DNA of 64,000 bases from Cytospora piceicola (GCA_023375675.1 JALQBC010000006.1:186001-250000), one strand, 5' to 3'. Positions 12,705-26,900 are shown, counted from the first letter of the stretch. Notes: generated from the letters alone by a model not told the origin. Program-made: numbers and translations.

Positions 12705-15700
12705 CCATAACTTCTCCGTCTGCTTGCCTGTCTGTCTTGACACCGACAAATGACGGTCTGATTTGCTCAGTTATTGATAGAAGCATGGCTGGCGGGCGGC
12801 CTTACTCCGGCGGAAAGGGAGACAATACGTACCTCAACCGGTCTGGTACTTTTATCACCTTTCAATAGTACCCAAATAAACCTTCAACTATGGCAGCCGA
12901 CATCTCCAATCAACCGATACTCGATGCCATACTCACTCGAGAGCTGAGCCCATCTGGCTGTCGGTCCGGAGATGTTCAGCCCAGCCACGGCAGGCCGCAG
13001 TGAGGCCCACGAACGAGCTTCGCTGGCTTGGAAACAGACGATACGTGGCAGACAACCACTTGAGCACAACAACAGTGACATAAGCACCAATCCTTCCATA
13101 CAGACAGCCATGGATAAGGAAGACAGAAGACACAGGGACGGCCCGCCGGCCAGTTGAGTACCTTCCACAACGCCATCCGCCGTCATCATCACTACGTTCC
13201 CGCCCCGCCGTGAAGATCGGGACCAAAGTCAGGAACACGTTTGCATTCCCTGGAACGGCATTTGTTGTTCCTTGCAGGTCCATTGGCTCACCCCTGGACT
13301 TGGCCCATCGCCCCTTTTCTAGCCTGATTCATCAAGATCTACCCCGGGTTTCCTACTTCGTTACTTCGTGTGCCGGTTGTCTACCACACTGCCACAACCA
13401 CGGGGGAAAGGGCTTGCTGCCCTGGCCTGCCTGGGAGCCCTTCCAATTGCTACGGGAGCCTGTGGCCCTGTCCCCGACATACCCACCATTCCAACATTCT
13501 CCATCAGATCTTTGTCGGGCCTCAGTGCCGTGCCGCACTCACCACCAACCGTGTGACCAGGTACAGTAACTTAAATACCTCCACATGGCAGATTTCAGCC
13601 CAGCCTTGGCCATGCCCAGTCATTTCCCCGCGCTCTGGATGCCAAGGGTGGCTGTCAGATCATTGAACCCCGGACCTCGCTAGTGATCTGGACCCTTGGT
13701 TTTAGAGTGATCTCTGGGCCCCAATTGCCCTCGCCTGGGGTGAAAAAAAACTGGGGGAATATGATCATGTGTTCCCTCACTGGCTGCTTTTGGCTAGCCC
13801 TACATTTGATGAAGAGTCTCAGGGAAACTGATCAACCAAAAGCATGACTAGCAGGAAGTCGACATCGCAGAGGCGGCGGCTTCTCGCGAGAGCACCCGAA
13901 GCGAATCGGGACTGGCCCGAGCGCTGCAGCGTTTCAAAGTCGTAGGCATTGGGTTTGTCTCCCTACGGCGATTGCTGCTCGGCACGAGTCCGAATGACCT
14001 GGCTGACAGGAGGACGGATACCTCTGTGTTGTGTTCCTGTGCCATCTGCAGGCACCTTCGCGCTTCCACCTGCAAAGCAGCGACTGACTGGCTCCCTGCG
14101 AGAGCATAACGGGAACCCACAGCATCGCGGTGTTCACAGTCCTATGAACCTGTACAGATATATGTCACCCACATGGCAGCTTTCACTGGATACACAGTCG
14201 GTCAGCGACAGGTCGCCTGACGTCTGAAGTCACTGCTTCCAGATCCGTGCAGGGTCACCTGGCACCTGAGGATCGTCCAGCGGGCACATGACTAGACCGA
14301 ACTCCCTTCGTACCGCTTGGCCGGGTTTTCCTTCCCGTCCGTTGGTCCCGACCCCTTGTTTTTGTTCCTCTGAACCTTTTCCCCTTGGGCTGGGGTCGCA
14401 GCGGGGGCCCCGCTTACACCCAGTGCTACTGTGTAGACAGACTCCCCGAGCAGCACCGAGGCACCGCGGAAACGTCGCGGGAACAAAGTTGTTTGTCGGA
14501 ATGCCTTCCATTCGGCCCTTTCTCCATATTTTGGCACTGACTCGCCAATCTCCTTTTGCGGCGGCCACTTTCCGGGCATAGACACCGTGGATGGCAGCGG
14601 CCTGGCCTGGCCGCTGCTTGCTCACAGGTCATTACATAATTCCACTTCCTCCCATCCTGGGCCCGAGGCTCGCGGGATTACCAAGATACCGCTCCGAAAT
14701 TGCCAGGCATTCGGAACTCAGGCCGGAGTTGCAAAAGTCTTGGAGTGCACGCTGTGCGGTGGTCTTTACTTCGGGCGAGGGACAAGACGACACCAGGAAC
14801 CGCCACGGAAACAATCGCCACGGGGATAATCGCCAAGGGCTACACACACACACAATAAATACACGCGGGACGGTTGATATATGTAGAAGGCCCCTGCAGA
14901 AAGCTGGCCCTAAACTTCGGCGAAGATGGTGTTGACTCCCAGAATCAGCCCTATGAGATCTTGGTGCAATACCCTACATACATACATAGTCAGGCACCAC
15001 ACTGTGTCGTGATTTGAGTGGTCCCAACCGCGCACGAGACTCACGACATTGTGGGCTATAACGGCATAGAGTTTCCGACCCTCGCCATCCCGGCCCCATC
15101 TCTCACTTCGTGCATGTGCGTGGTCGGCAAAGGTGAAGCTCCGTCTCGGTGCTATTGCACTGGAAAAGGCCTCGGATGCCAGGACTGGCAGAACTGGTAT
15201 GCGCGACTGAACGCACAGATTCTGGAGCGGTCAGAGGGCATCTCTGGAGGCATCTTATTGCCCCGGACCGGCCGGCGGAGCGTCGATCACGGGACCATTA
15301 TACACAGTACACGGTACGGCTCTGCGGATCACGCCCGTTAAAGAGACCCACAGGGTCGACTGCATCTCATACATGTGCCCGGTACTAAATGATTTCCCGA
15401 TCAACATCGTTGTCGAAACACCATGTGGGTTAATGATTCGACTTTCCCCATTGCCTAGACGTGCGAGCCTTGCCGGTGCTTCTCCTCGGGTACTTGTTTC
15501 GAAGCCGAGGAAGCAAGGAACACAACCACCTCCTGCGCTGAGACTTGTGGCTATGACCAAGCCACCCACGTTTCGGCCGCGCTCAGGACGGTACTTTCTA
15601 TTTCATGACGCCCCACGGTCCATCCAGATATATCTACTATTCGTACTTCGACTAGCCACTGTCATGCCTGTGCAAAATCGATATTGTACTGCTACACGAT

Positions 15701-17089
15701 CTGCACAGGACAATATCGCCCGCCTGGTTTGCAGGCGCAATCTTGAGCGTCCGAGCCAAGCGGTATGGGGCTCATAAATCGCTGCCCTTATCCAACAGGC
15801 ATCGGTGGCTTCGGAACTAAGAAGTGGTCCTGTAGTTAATGCTGCTGTAGCTGCTGAGGACGTCACAGCTTCAGTAATAACAGTGAAGTCCCCAAAAGGG
15901 GGTCTGAGCTCGGTATTTGGGATGAGTAGCCCTACTTGATTCAACTTGACGCGGCCTCCGTCCTCATTTGTGTCCGCTACTTACTAGAAGAGCTAGAGGA
16001 TAGACAATGTGAGCCTCACTTGATGTACACAGCAGTCTGCGGAGCCCAACAAGGCGACATGATACGTCGATCTCCTCCCATAGCAGCCATCATGGCGACC
16101 ACTACGCGGTCCTTCTATTAGTCTTGGTGCTGCATCTTGCGTTGGCGGCGTTGGTGGCAGCACGAGTACGCAGTCAAGTCTGCTTACGAAATGACCAGGC
16201 TTCTTCCTAGACGTAATGATGAGCGGCGGTTATCTCATCAACAGATACAACAAGAGGCTCCCAAGAACTCCCTGCTTTGGACGGTTTGCCATATATTGTC
16301 TGATGAGCGATACTTTCGCCATGGTCCTTAACCTCGACGCGGGAAGCCTGCCATGCACTACCCAATTCCATATACTGCGAGGTATACACGCGGAATGTCA
16401 TCCATCGACGCATACAACTTCGCATTTTCCTCTCAACTTCTCGAGTGACAGATGGCCCCAGATTCGGGCCGGTTGCACAAGTGAAAAGTACATGACGACC
16501 TAGCGCCATAGCACTGCTCGCGTCGAGGCTTGAGAGCCGGCTATATGATTACACAGTATAAGGAGAATACCGAGGTGCCAGCGATGTGATGTCGGCGACT
16601 CGAAACCAGCCCAGGAACTTGTAACTGGTACATGGATGATGCCGTTCACCCTTCAGTTGCGGACATTCCAGTTGACCTCCGCCGAGCTTTTGAGGCATTT
16701 TCTTGTCCCTTGAAACACGGCCTCGTGCTGAAGAACAACGTTTTGTGTTCTGTTGTGAAACCAGCACCAGCTCGAAAAGTAAAAGGCTCAAACGTGTCCT
16801 GCAGCCATTGTTGCGAAAACAGTAAGTGGTCACGAGGACGGGGCTCAGGTAGCTGATGTGTATCACGTCGACTCGACGAAAGCCCCGTGGCCAGAAGACA
16901 GAACTTCGGCCGACCACAGCATACATATTAGCCGCTGATCTTGCACCTCACCGCTGTTTGGGGCTTGATCAAAGCGGAAGGGGACAGATGGCGGTCGGTC
17001 TGACGGTAGCTCCCGTAGCCAGTTCTTCATGTCCAGCCTGGAAACGTCGGTGAGCTGCAGCTTGTGACGCCCTGCAGGCCTGCAATGTT

Positions 17090-17114
17090 GCAGTGTGCAG
17101 TGTGCAGTGTGCAG
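17090..17114. repeat. GTGTGCA heptanucleotide tandem repeat
   Basis: About three and a half exact copies of a 7-bp unit (GCAGTGT) in tandem, within the gene-free stretch. Confidence 0.9.
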
Positions 17115-18647
17115 ATAGTCGCCCAATGGCAATAGAGTCGAGTTAGGCAAGTCTGCAAATTCTTCGCAGGCGTCTTGGTGACGCTGATGTAACGAGTGTG
17201 TGATGGCCTCCCAAAGTAGTCAACGTCCACTGTGTTGGAAAGAAGGAGATGCTTTCGAGTTTCATCTCGAACCTCGATTGGCAAGCCATAGTCCGCTTAC
17301 CAGCCGGAGCTTCCTGCAGCCCTGTGGTCAGCGAACCCAAGACCAGCCAGGAAGACACGTCTTCGTCTTCTGCGACTCCTGTCAATCAGCAAGTCGTGCT
17401 AGATCCGGCAGCCCAGTGGCACTGGCCATGGGCACGTCCGCCGCTATATGACAGCCAGGTAACGATAGAGGAGCGCTCATGTGCATGAACAGTTTCTTCA
17501 TGGAAGGGGTACGTGCCGACCTGTCACTCCTCTTCTGGTGAAGATGCAGCAAAACCGATGATATGGAAAGTGTGCGACAACCCTGCATCCTAAGCGAGCC
17601 AGTCAGCATCAGTGGTGTCAAGTCATCCTGGGAAGCAGGCACCTGCTGCCATCCACGGCAACGGGGCAAGGGAACGTTGCCAAGGGCTGCAGTTTGCTTA
17701 TTCCGACGTTTCCGACCAACACAATCCCGTGGCCGTGAGACTGGGTAGGTTGTTGACAGACGTCAAGATGACGGAAAGGACCCTCGCAAACGCATGACCC
17801 TTCATATATGCGGACAACTAGCCGCGTCCCCAGACTCCATTCAGCCGTTAAGGTTCGCAGCCCAAGACCAGAGCTGGGCAATTGCTTTCAATCAGCCGTC
17901 GGCTTGCCACTTTCGAACATTGATGAATGCTACCTTTCGTCACTCAGGCTGTAAAGTTCAATTGGTTCAGCTTGGCAGCTGCTGTGAACCAGCACGCAGT
18001 GTGCCTGGCTGCCCCGGCCGGCACCCAAGAATCTCCTGCAAGAGAGGATCGATCCATGGTGTTGGAGACCTTTTCTCGAATGGCAGGGCATCATGCTGGA
18101 GTATGCTTCGAGACGAAGGTGACAATAGGGCGCAGGGCGCGGGAAAGGGCAGGAGATCGTTATGGCCGACACCAACCTCTTCCTAAACGTTTGATGGACA
18201 GAAGGGAGGCTCTTCGGTCGTAGTCCGAGCAACGGCTGATGGCAACCGTGATTCATTGCTGCTGATGGGATCTCAGCCAAACTGCGCTGTGGTTGACGAC
18301 GGTAGCGGCGGTGAAAACAATAATCTCGTGAGCCTCTCTCGGCCTCCTCGGCAGGTATGGGCGTTATATGTCCAGGAGAGCACGGCTAGTTGATATCTGG
18401 CGTGGGCATCTTCCCACAATTGCCATGCATCTTGTTCTGATCTGTTGTTTACGAGCATTGTGGCCAGTGAACCACGGTCGAGCGGACAGGTGCCGAGTAG
18501 GAGCAGAATGATGCAATGATATCGGATATCGAGTCAACACAGTCGAGCAGTCGCCTAGCCAGCCACTTGAAGCCTTTCCTTGTACGTACGCAACGAGGGT
18601 AATAATGGGGGAACCACCTGGGCAATTTAGAATGGTACATAGGCTAT

Positions 18648-18663
18648 GTACCTAGCTAGGTAC
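18648..18663. repeat. 16-bp perfect palindrome GTACCTAGCTAGGTAC
   Basis: A self-complementary 16-mer, the variant form of the CCTAGGTACC family, in the gene-free stretch. Confidence 0.9.
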
Positions 18664-19702
18664 TGTTAGAATGGGGGATGATGTGGAGGGGCTTGCAAGG
18701 ATACAAGCCGCACTTTCCCCCATCCATCGAGAATGACGACAGTCAACGCCCTGGATCCCAGTCCGGAGAGACCCTGAACATTGCCTGCCAGCCAGTCTGC
18801 CAGCCTGCATGCCTGACAAGCCTAATATGGACCCAGTACCCAGTACCCAGAGTGCCCTGAAACCCTGAACCATGCACCTTCTCTCGTGGGCTGGCTAGAC
18901 TGGTGGGTTGCCGATTGCGGCTTACCCTTTGGTGTCACCCGCTGCAGAATGCTGGGGGACCGGGGAGAAAAAAACGGTGCCTCGGCATTTCGTGCTTTCC
19001 AAGCGACCTCCGTTTTTGTTTCTACATAGGGCTGCTCCAGATGTCGCCGAGAAACCTCCATGGCGGTTTTGGCTTGGCTGCTTGGCAACCGGATGATTTA
19101 TCTCCAGAAACAAAAGAACACGCTGGGCGCCAGAAATAAGCCCATTAATCAATATTGTACTATAGCTGTGAGATGAGATATGGTAGGCAGTGTTACTTGA
19201 TTTACAAGCAGACACGTACAGTACATACGGTACATATACGGATGTAACATGAGGGGCCCAAGCAAGATGAACAAATAAGCTCAAAATGATGGAATTTAAG
19301 AAGTCCTATAAATGGCTTGAGCTTTGAACACAAAGTCTCGGCCCGGACGATGACAATATTCGACAAATGAAGTCGGAGAGACAGGAGACTATTACGGTAC
19401 TAACATGGGCCGAGATCACAGGCATTTGGCCGTCTTCGATATACCGGGAATGGTAGCTGGATCTCGGAGTACCAATCCCACCGTCTTCAGTTGTGACACG
19501 CTCCATCCTTTGATGTCTAAACAATTTTGGAATAGTTTCCAGCCCATCATCAACGAAGAGTGAAAAGGAAGGTGTCTGGCATGGCCGAGTTTGCCGTGTC
19601 CCGCCAATGGACGGTTAGAATCCAGGGGTTGCGGTGCAGATGGTGGCCGGATGCTTCAGATGTATCGCTATTATTGTCGGCGGTACGTCTTGTACGTATA
19701 GG

Positions 19703-19718
19703 CTACCTAGGTACCTAC
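19703..19718. repeat. CTACCTAGGTACC motif
   Basis: CTACCTAGGTACCTAC, another family member; degenerate GAGGTAAGTAC copies follow directly. Confidence 0.85.
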
Positions 19719-20426
19719 CGAGGTAAGTACGCGGCAGCAGAACCAGAAGTCGAGATACTCGATACTCGGTTCAATTTGCGATTAACAGTATGTAGGCTGC
19801 AGGCACCGTGCACCTTTCCGGCGCATCGTAACGTCCGTCAACGGAGCATGGACAGTTTAGCTGCACCGGCAATAAGCAGCTCGGGTATTATTACTGCGTC
19901 CCCTGTCAGCCTGTATCGAGCACCAAAAATCACTCAGTTGTACTGTACTGTAACTCGATTCCATGTTAACCTCACTTTCTGACTGTCTCAGGATAACCTG
20001 GATCAGTAAGAAGGGTAAGCTAATAGAGTATAGAGTGCATGGACGCCAGATGTAGTAGCTGATATAACACTTGATCATCGTGTTAAATGACTTGTCCTAG
20101 CCACAAGCCCGCCAGGCCGCCTACTCATCAGGCACTGACATGGCCAATTACCTAGATACTTTTAGAGAGCAGCGCTTGGATATACCTAAGTATATCGTCG
20201 TCCTTAAGTGCTCCAGGACAAGGCATGCTTAAGATGGCGCTACATGCAAGCTAATGCTTCCTAAGGTTTACAGTCACGGCACTAACAAGCTCTGGCCAAA
20301 GTGGTCTGTCAATGTCAGTGCTTGATACATGTAATAAAGTTCTCTAAGAAAGCATATTTGTGGCATGTCCCCTCACTGCTCGGATCCGTGACCTCTTGGA
20401 CATGAAAGCACATGTATGTATCTAGA

Positions 20427-20459
20427 CCTAGGTACCTACCTAGGTACCTACCTTGGTAG
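20427..20459. repeat. Tandem CCTAGGTACCTA cluster
   Basis: Two abutting copies of CCTAGGTACCTA followed by a degraded third (CCTTGGTAG). This is the densest cluster of the motif in the window, about 1.2 kb upstream of the kinase start. Confidence 0.9.
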
Positions 20460-21575
20460 TCATCTTCTTATTCCCATGCTGTGCGGGTACATGTTCTGCA
20501 GGGCCTTAGCGAACATTGAACCTTTAGGGAACTCACCCATAATTCCCGCAGTCTTCTTCCCCAGGACTGGCTGCTTTAGAGTACCACTGACGAACAGACG
20601 AGCCGCTGATTCCCACTGACACCCAATAACACACCTAGTCCGGCCCTCCTTTTCCTGCATTACCAGTGGTTTCTTGGCTATGGACCACCTTGAACCTGCA
20701 TACCGAATTGCCTCCCATTCCCACTTGTCTTTTTTCTTCTCGTCCTGCCAGACTGATTTCCAGATCTTCGACTTTTCTTTATTTCCTCCACAACCACCTC
20801 CGCCTTGATCGCACGCACGTATCAATTCCATTCATACCCCCAAATTAATCTTCTTGGCTCCTGGCCCTTAACTATTACCCCACGCTCCATCTCGCCTTTT
20901 GCCAAGCGTGCTGTCACCCCGTTGTGTACATCTCGCACCGTTTCGACCTTACTACCTGAGACTCCGTACCGCACCGTATCGCACCGTTACTGCCCAGGTT
21001 TCTCGACCACTAATACATACCGGCTACACAAATCTCGCTCTGGCACTTGGCAGCAGAGTACTTCTTTCTCGGCACAGGTTGTACCCGTATCAGCCTCAAT
21101 ACTTCATCATCGAATTTAAGAGGTTCGACTGCCATCGTTAATCTTGGTATTTGTTTACTTGTATTGTCCTGGCCCTTACGACTCCTGCTACTGAACCAAA
21201 CGGAACACCCCGCTAAAACCAGTTGACGCCAATCCAAGTCAGCTAAGCCCCTCAATCGATCGACCTGCCGTACTTAACCTCTTAGGTACTGCAAGAGGGT
21301 GGTGTTTTTTACTTAGACTGCGCTTGTGACTGTCGACGCGCTGCCTACAACATCCCGCCCATATAACCTGGGTTTTGTCTTACAGCCAACAAGGAAAACA
21401 AGGACAAGGATCGCGGACTCGCTATCTCCGATCCAACAAGTCCCATCCCATCAAGCCAGTGTCTGTCTGCCTTTCGATCCAGCCTTCTGTAAGCGCAGCC
21501 CGTCCTCCTGACGTCTTAGTCTCCCGACACTTGAGGCGAGGGGCGAAGGCACACCTTAGAATTCGGCTGGAGACA

Positions 21576-21588
21576 CTACCTAGGTACC
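21576..21588. repeat. CTACCTAGGTACC motif in the kinase leader
   Basis: Lies 55-67 bp upstream of the kinase start codon, so it is probably transcribed or at the core promoter. Confidence 0.85.
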
Positions 21589-21642
21589 CTCGAACAAGAC
21601 AACGCTCGCAAGCTCACTACCTCCTTCCTTCCGTCGCCTGTC

Positions 21643-23977
21643 ATGGCCTTCTCGGCCGTCCTGTCTCCTGCGGTGTCTCAACCTCCCCAGTCTACCGCTT
21701 CAACTTCACATACAGGTATTATTCACCTTCATTACCATTGTGTCCTTTTTCCTGCTCACAACTTCCTAAAATACACAAGATAACTCAACTCCTACAATTA
21801 CTTTAGAATCTCCACAAGACGACGGTAGCTCACTGTCGTCATCCCCTCCTCAATACCCTACACAACTGTCCAGTCCAATTTACGAGGAGAGCGATGAGGA
21901 GTCGGAGTGCATCTCACATAACGAGCCTGTCACACCTGTGAGCGGCAGACAGTCATCGGACTTCCAGGCGCAACGGGTTCAAGACCGCGACTACCAGCCT
22001 GTCATTGCTGACAGTTCCTTGGCCCCCTTTCCCTCCACACAACCTGAGAGTACGACCGCCGTCCCTAACCCGAAGATCGATCTGCGCGAAAGACCGTCCA
22101 TCAACCGAGACTCCAAAATTGACATCAACGCAGGCACTGATGTTGAGAACCCGCTCAATTTCACCAACTCAGCAGTAGATCCAAGGGCAAGTATATCGAC
22201 GAGGCCAATATCGCCACCTTCCACTGCCAGAACCTCCGCCGAAGACACACAGCCAACCCCCACTCAAGAATACCCTCAAGACTACCGACGCAAGTCTGTG
22301 TCGAGTTTCAAGCGCACAATGTCGAATCTGAACGTCTTTAAGCGCAGCGCTCCGCATTCTGATGGCCAGCAGCCTTTCCTTGTTGTGGCCACTCACGACC
22401 CAACCGCACCTATCCGGAGATGGTCAATGAACAGGTCATCGGCCGCCGCCCCGGGCTCTCACTCGCCTCCTTCCCCTGTCTCGCAGACTTTCGACCCTAG
22501 GCAAAACTCTCTAGCACCTGGTACAGATGATCACCTGAGCAAGAAGAATCGCGCATCGACAGGCCTTACTCTCCGATCTCGTGCCGTCAATTTCGCTACG
22601 GGAAATGGAAAGAATGCAAAGCCGCAAACCGGTCGAAGGCGCGCGAGCAGCTTCGATGCCGGCCACGAGAAACGGCATCAAAGCAATGAGCCTGATGTCG
22701 GCCCTCGCAACGTTTTCTACTCTGGACCAGAAACTGGTGTGGGGGTCAAGGCGCGCCGTCTGAGCCTGAGTCTGCCAGATGAGATCAACGTTGAGGTAGT
22801 GGAGCTTACGTCCGAGTTTGAAGTCTCAAACAAGAACGTCCTCGCAAACACACCCTTCGCACGAATAACCAACAGAAAGGTTGGCAAGGGCTCGACAGCA
22901 ACCGTCAAGGTCATGGCGCGGAAGAACTTCCCAGATGAGTTGTATGCGGTCAAGACGTTCAGGGGCAAGAGTAGTGGCGAGACGAAGGAGGAATATGATA
23001 AGAAGGTCAAGTCTGAATTCAGCCTCGCCAAGAGTCTACACCACCCCAACGTTGTCGAGGCAGTCCGCCTTTGCATCGACCATAGCCGATGGTGTCATGT
23101 TATGGAGTACTGCTCTGGGGGTGACCTGCACACTCTCGTCAAGAAGCACAAATACCTCAAGAGCGAGGAGCGAGAGAGTGACCGGCTGTGTCTCTTCAAG
23201 CAGTTAATCCAGGGGCTCAATTACCTGCATAGTAATGGTATTGCGCACAGGGACATCAAGCTGGAAAACCTGCTTCTCACCAAGGACAGCAAGCTGAAGA
23301 TCACTGACTTCGGCGTCTGCGAGGTTTTCACCGGGATACATCCAGCTGCCAGGGAATCAGGCGGCGAGTGTGGCCGGCAGATGGGCGAGGTCCGTTTCTG
23401 CAAGCCTGGTGTCTGCGGCAGTCAGCCATGGATGGCCCCAGAGGTGCTGGCAAGAGAGAAAGAGTACGACCCCCGCAAGCTTGACGTCTGGAGTGCAGGT
23501 CTCGTGATGATTGCCCTTATCTGTGGAGGCTTGCTGTGGGACAAGGCTGTCGAGAATGCACCTGGGTGCCAACACTACGACACTCTGGTCAAGACATTCG
23601 AGAAGTGGAATGCAAAGCACCCCGACGCGCCTGATGGGCCCTCGGCCTTCACCGAGGCCGACTACCCCAGTTACAAGTTCTTCGACTTCTTCATCGAGAG
23701 GCCACCACTGCGTCGGGTTCTGCTCATGATGTTGAACCCCGACCCCGAGAAGCGGGCCACCATCGACCAGATTGCCAACTACCGATGGGTGAAGAACATC
23801 GAGTGTTGCCAGCCAGAGAGTTATGACGACGCCGCTGTGGTCATTGACGCCACACAGAGCTCGACCTTCAATGCAAAGGGTGTCAGGAAGACGTTCTGCC
23901 ATAACCACATGCCTCCCGGCTCGAGCACACCAAAGGGGCACAGCCTAGGAGCAATGCCTGGACAGGCTGGCTACTGA
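21643..23977 (+). CDS. Serine/threonine protein kinase, HAL4/SAT4-like (NPR1/HAL5 fungal family)
   Basis: Two exons (21643-21715 and 21807-23977) give 747 residues. The second exon is open upstream without an ATG, so the short first exon supplies the start. The N-terminal 370 residues are Ser/Pro-rich and probably disordered and regulatory. The kinase domain spans about 377-680. It has a glycine loop GKGSTATV, ATP-site Lys407 (YAVKTF), HRDIKLEN with catalytic Asp507, DFG at Asp525, and an APEVL end. The activation segment has the long Gly/Cys insert (GGECGRQMGEV..CGSQPW) I associate with HAL4/SAT4 relatives, and the C-terminus has their HNHMPP-like tail. Yeast Hal4/Hal5 stabilise the Trk potassium transporter and nutrient permeases at the plasma membrane. 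The same role here is inference. All catalytic residues are present. Confidence 0.9.
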
Positions 23978-26900
23978 ATTGCAGTATACATGGCCGTCTT
24001 GATAGCCGCATTGGCTTTGATTCACCGGTTTGCATACTATTCCTTGTGTGTGGGTGGATGGTTTCCATTTGCGACTACTGCATTACTGTCATCAAGTGAC
24101 ACGATACGAGGGCCAGTAGAGGGTTCTACGGAATAGGCAAGACAAACTGGGCGGAACAAAGCATTTACAGTCGCTGGTGGCGTTTACGAGCTAAGGAATG
24201 CTTTTTAGGCAGTGTTTGGTTGCCGCGTATCACCGTTTTTATCACGACTTACATTTGACGCGTTTGCGCACACTTGGAGAGTCGGTGTTCTTTCTGCTAT
24301 GGATTGGCCTCTACTGAGGGAGCCCTTGAATTACAGGGCACATCCATCATCCTACGTCCTTTCTTTTGGTTTGACGACTTCCCCTTACAGCACCGTACTT
24401 AGATACCAAGAAGGGACAGGAGACCGGAATTGGTTTTTGTCCACGAGGAAGGGCCATGATGAGAAGAACTGAGATGACACTTTGTACATAGCACCACCAG
24501 ATCCGGTTGTTTACATACATATCTTTTCTAATCAAAGAGCAGCACTAGCTGCTTTCTCACTACTTCTCAGTCTGTTTCTGGTTGATCATCAGGCTGTTTC
24601 TCCAACCTCGCTACTTCAGATACACGCTTACATTAGAAGCAATGGAAATCATGGTTGCAGTGCAAAGCACATATGATTCAATGTTTTTCCAGAAGACTGA
24701 CAATCAAAATAGAGTTTGCCTTCTTGTCTCACCCCGCCCAAGGACTTGACAACGCACATCAAAGAAACATGTGTTCTATGATATCCCCCTGTGCTGCCGG
24801 GCTGAGGCGGCGGCGGGGCCGGTCCGAGGATGTCATTTGGCCATGATCTGTTCGGGCTTGGTTGTTGGGGTACTTCGCCACTATCTATATGAGCTTGCAG
24901 GCGTGTAAGAAAGCACCAGATTCTCAAGGTTGGTTTGACAGCTGACAACTCATAGCCGATATTGATATTGATATTGATATTGACATAGAGTGCCTTCTTC
25001 AGATCAAGCAAGGCCTGGCATCGGGAGCGAGTCTGGCCTGCTCTGGGCTCTACTCGGCAGTCACCAGTGCAATGGCCTAAACATGATGGTTAGATTGTGT
25101 TCCCTGGCAGGTTCGATGAGAAAGCTGAATGTCACGTCAGTATCTTCCAGCAGCCCCACTACGAGCTGTTTGCCATTTACATATACCTATCATAAATGAT
25201 TTCTGAGAAATCCCCGGTCACCCCCACGGGGACAGCATCATAATCTCCCTTGACCAGTCAGTGTTTTTGTTATGATTGGAAATCCAGCCTATAGTTCCCA
25301 CTCTTGGGTGTGCTGCTGTTCAACCACACCAAAGCAGCAGCAAGTACGAATACGACGCAGGAGGCGCCTCAAAGCAAAGCAAACTTGGAAGCCATACCAG
25401 TCTCCCTTACCCCGGGCCTCCATTGGGGCATTTGGGCTGCCACCCATGTTTCCTTCCCCGGATCTTCTAGCTGCTCTTCCTTTGACACTCCCCGCTTTCA
25501 TTCACGTCGCACAGCAGTAGCCTCCATGCTTCGTTCGCACGAAGGAAGGAAAGGTGACCGCCGGAAACAAAAAGAAAAGGCTCATTTCTCCCCCCCCCCC
25601 CCACCAGAACCTGACAACATCCGTGCGGGCCAAAAGGAAAAAAAGTGTCATGCCAGTGTCATACTTATCAGTGTCATACTTATAGTACTTGGCTCCGTCT
25701 AGTCCGTTCATTCCTTACATCACTGGCGCAGGCAGGCAGGCAAGGCAGGGCGGCCTTCTCGGGCTAGCGGACTGGATCATGATGATGAAGGAGGTGTCTG
25801 GCTGCCGGCTTGCTTACTGCTTCAGCTAAGGAGAGGGGGAATGAGGGCGTTGTTGTCTGTCGTCCGAGCAATACCGTTCATTGATGACACTGCTGACTGG
25901 AGTTCCTTCTCCATGGGCGTTTCAACCATAAGCGTTGTGATCTTGGCACATACCTATGTACTCTCTGGCAAAGACTGGCGTGTCATCATGGCCCGCAAGT
26001 TGTCCCCTTTCTCCTATGACACTCTCCCGACTCTATCCTTATAAATCAAAGACATAAGCATGCGTCCATGTCTATCTGCATGCATCCACACTAAGTATAT
26101 CTTTTCCCCAAAGAAACTCCCATGCTTGCTCCTGTTTCACCATTACTCCGTGACAGGTCACTATAGTCAAGCTGTCTGCCATGTATATGTCCGCATATGA
26201 CTTTCTTGGCCGGCAACACCGGCGATGGGCTGGACAGTTTGGACCTGTATACAGCACTGCAAGTGCAGATCTTAGCTCCAGGGGGCTTTGAATAAGAATC
26301 AGCAGGCCAAGGGATGCGCTGTCGTGTTTCGTTGATGCTGCAGGATGGTCTGGGCCGAAGTTTTACCTAGTGGTTGTAACCTCCTCTTCAGCTGGAAGGG
26401 ACATATGCACGCCCAGGTGGAGTTCGGTATGCCCTCTTCCATCATGTTTCATGGCCATGTTTGCCATGAGTGTGCATCTGAGGTAATTGGGAGGGAGGGG
26501 GCACACCAATAAGCACCGTGATCGTCCACCAATCTGCTAGACTTGAGCGGTTGATCGGCAGCTCCGGCATGGAGGGAACGGCGTTGACTGGTCCGAAGTT
26601 TCCCAGGCGAAGCTATCATGCGGAGCTTATTCGCCAGCGCCGAGAGGTGTCTCATGAGAGGACGTGACCAATTTGTGCCACGACAGTCGTTCGAGTATCT
26701 GAGATGTTCAATAAACCCCGTTATGCAAACCCGGGGTGAAACCCCCATGTGTCACCATCTCTCCGTCCGGCCACCGTTTTCTCAACGTCTCTCGTGGTCT
26801 TGTGTAACCTTTGACGAATCAACGGCCCGGGCTGTTGTTGTATGCACTGTCGATCAGTCAGATCTACTTTTTTGCCAGAACAACCTTATGACCAGTCACC

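Larger units (their letters stand above)
11749..21642. other. Long stretch (about 9.9 kb) without a supportable gene
   Basis: Neither strand has a frame over about 145 codons or any motif I recognise, and no tRNA-like T-arm was found. The first part is the promoter of the coiled-coil gene. The last 1.2 kb (20.4-21.64 kb) is pyrimidine-rich and probably the leader and promoter of the kinase. The stretch holds most of the window's CCTAGGTACC palindromes and several short tandem repeats. Composition by eye is not AT-rich, so it does not look like a strongly RIP-mutated block. Confidence 0.55.

Noticed and set aside
13660..13700. Possible tRNA T-arm (GGGGTTCAAT on the minus strand)
   Set aside because: The flanking five bases do not pair as a T-stem, and no acceptor or anticodon arms fit.
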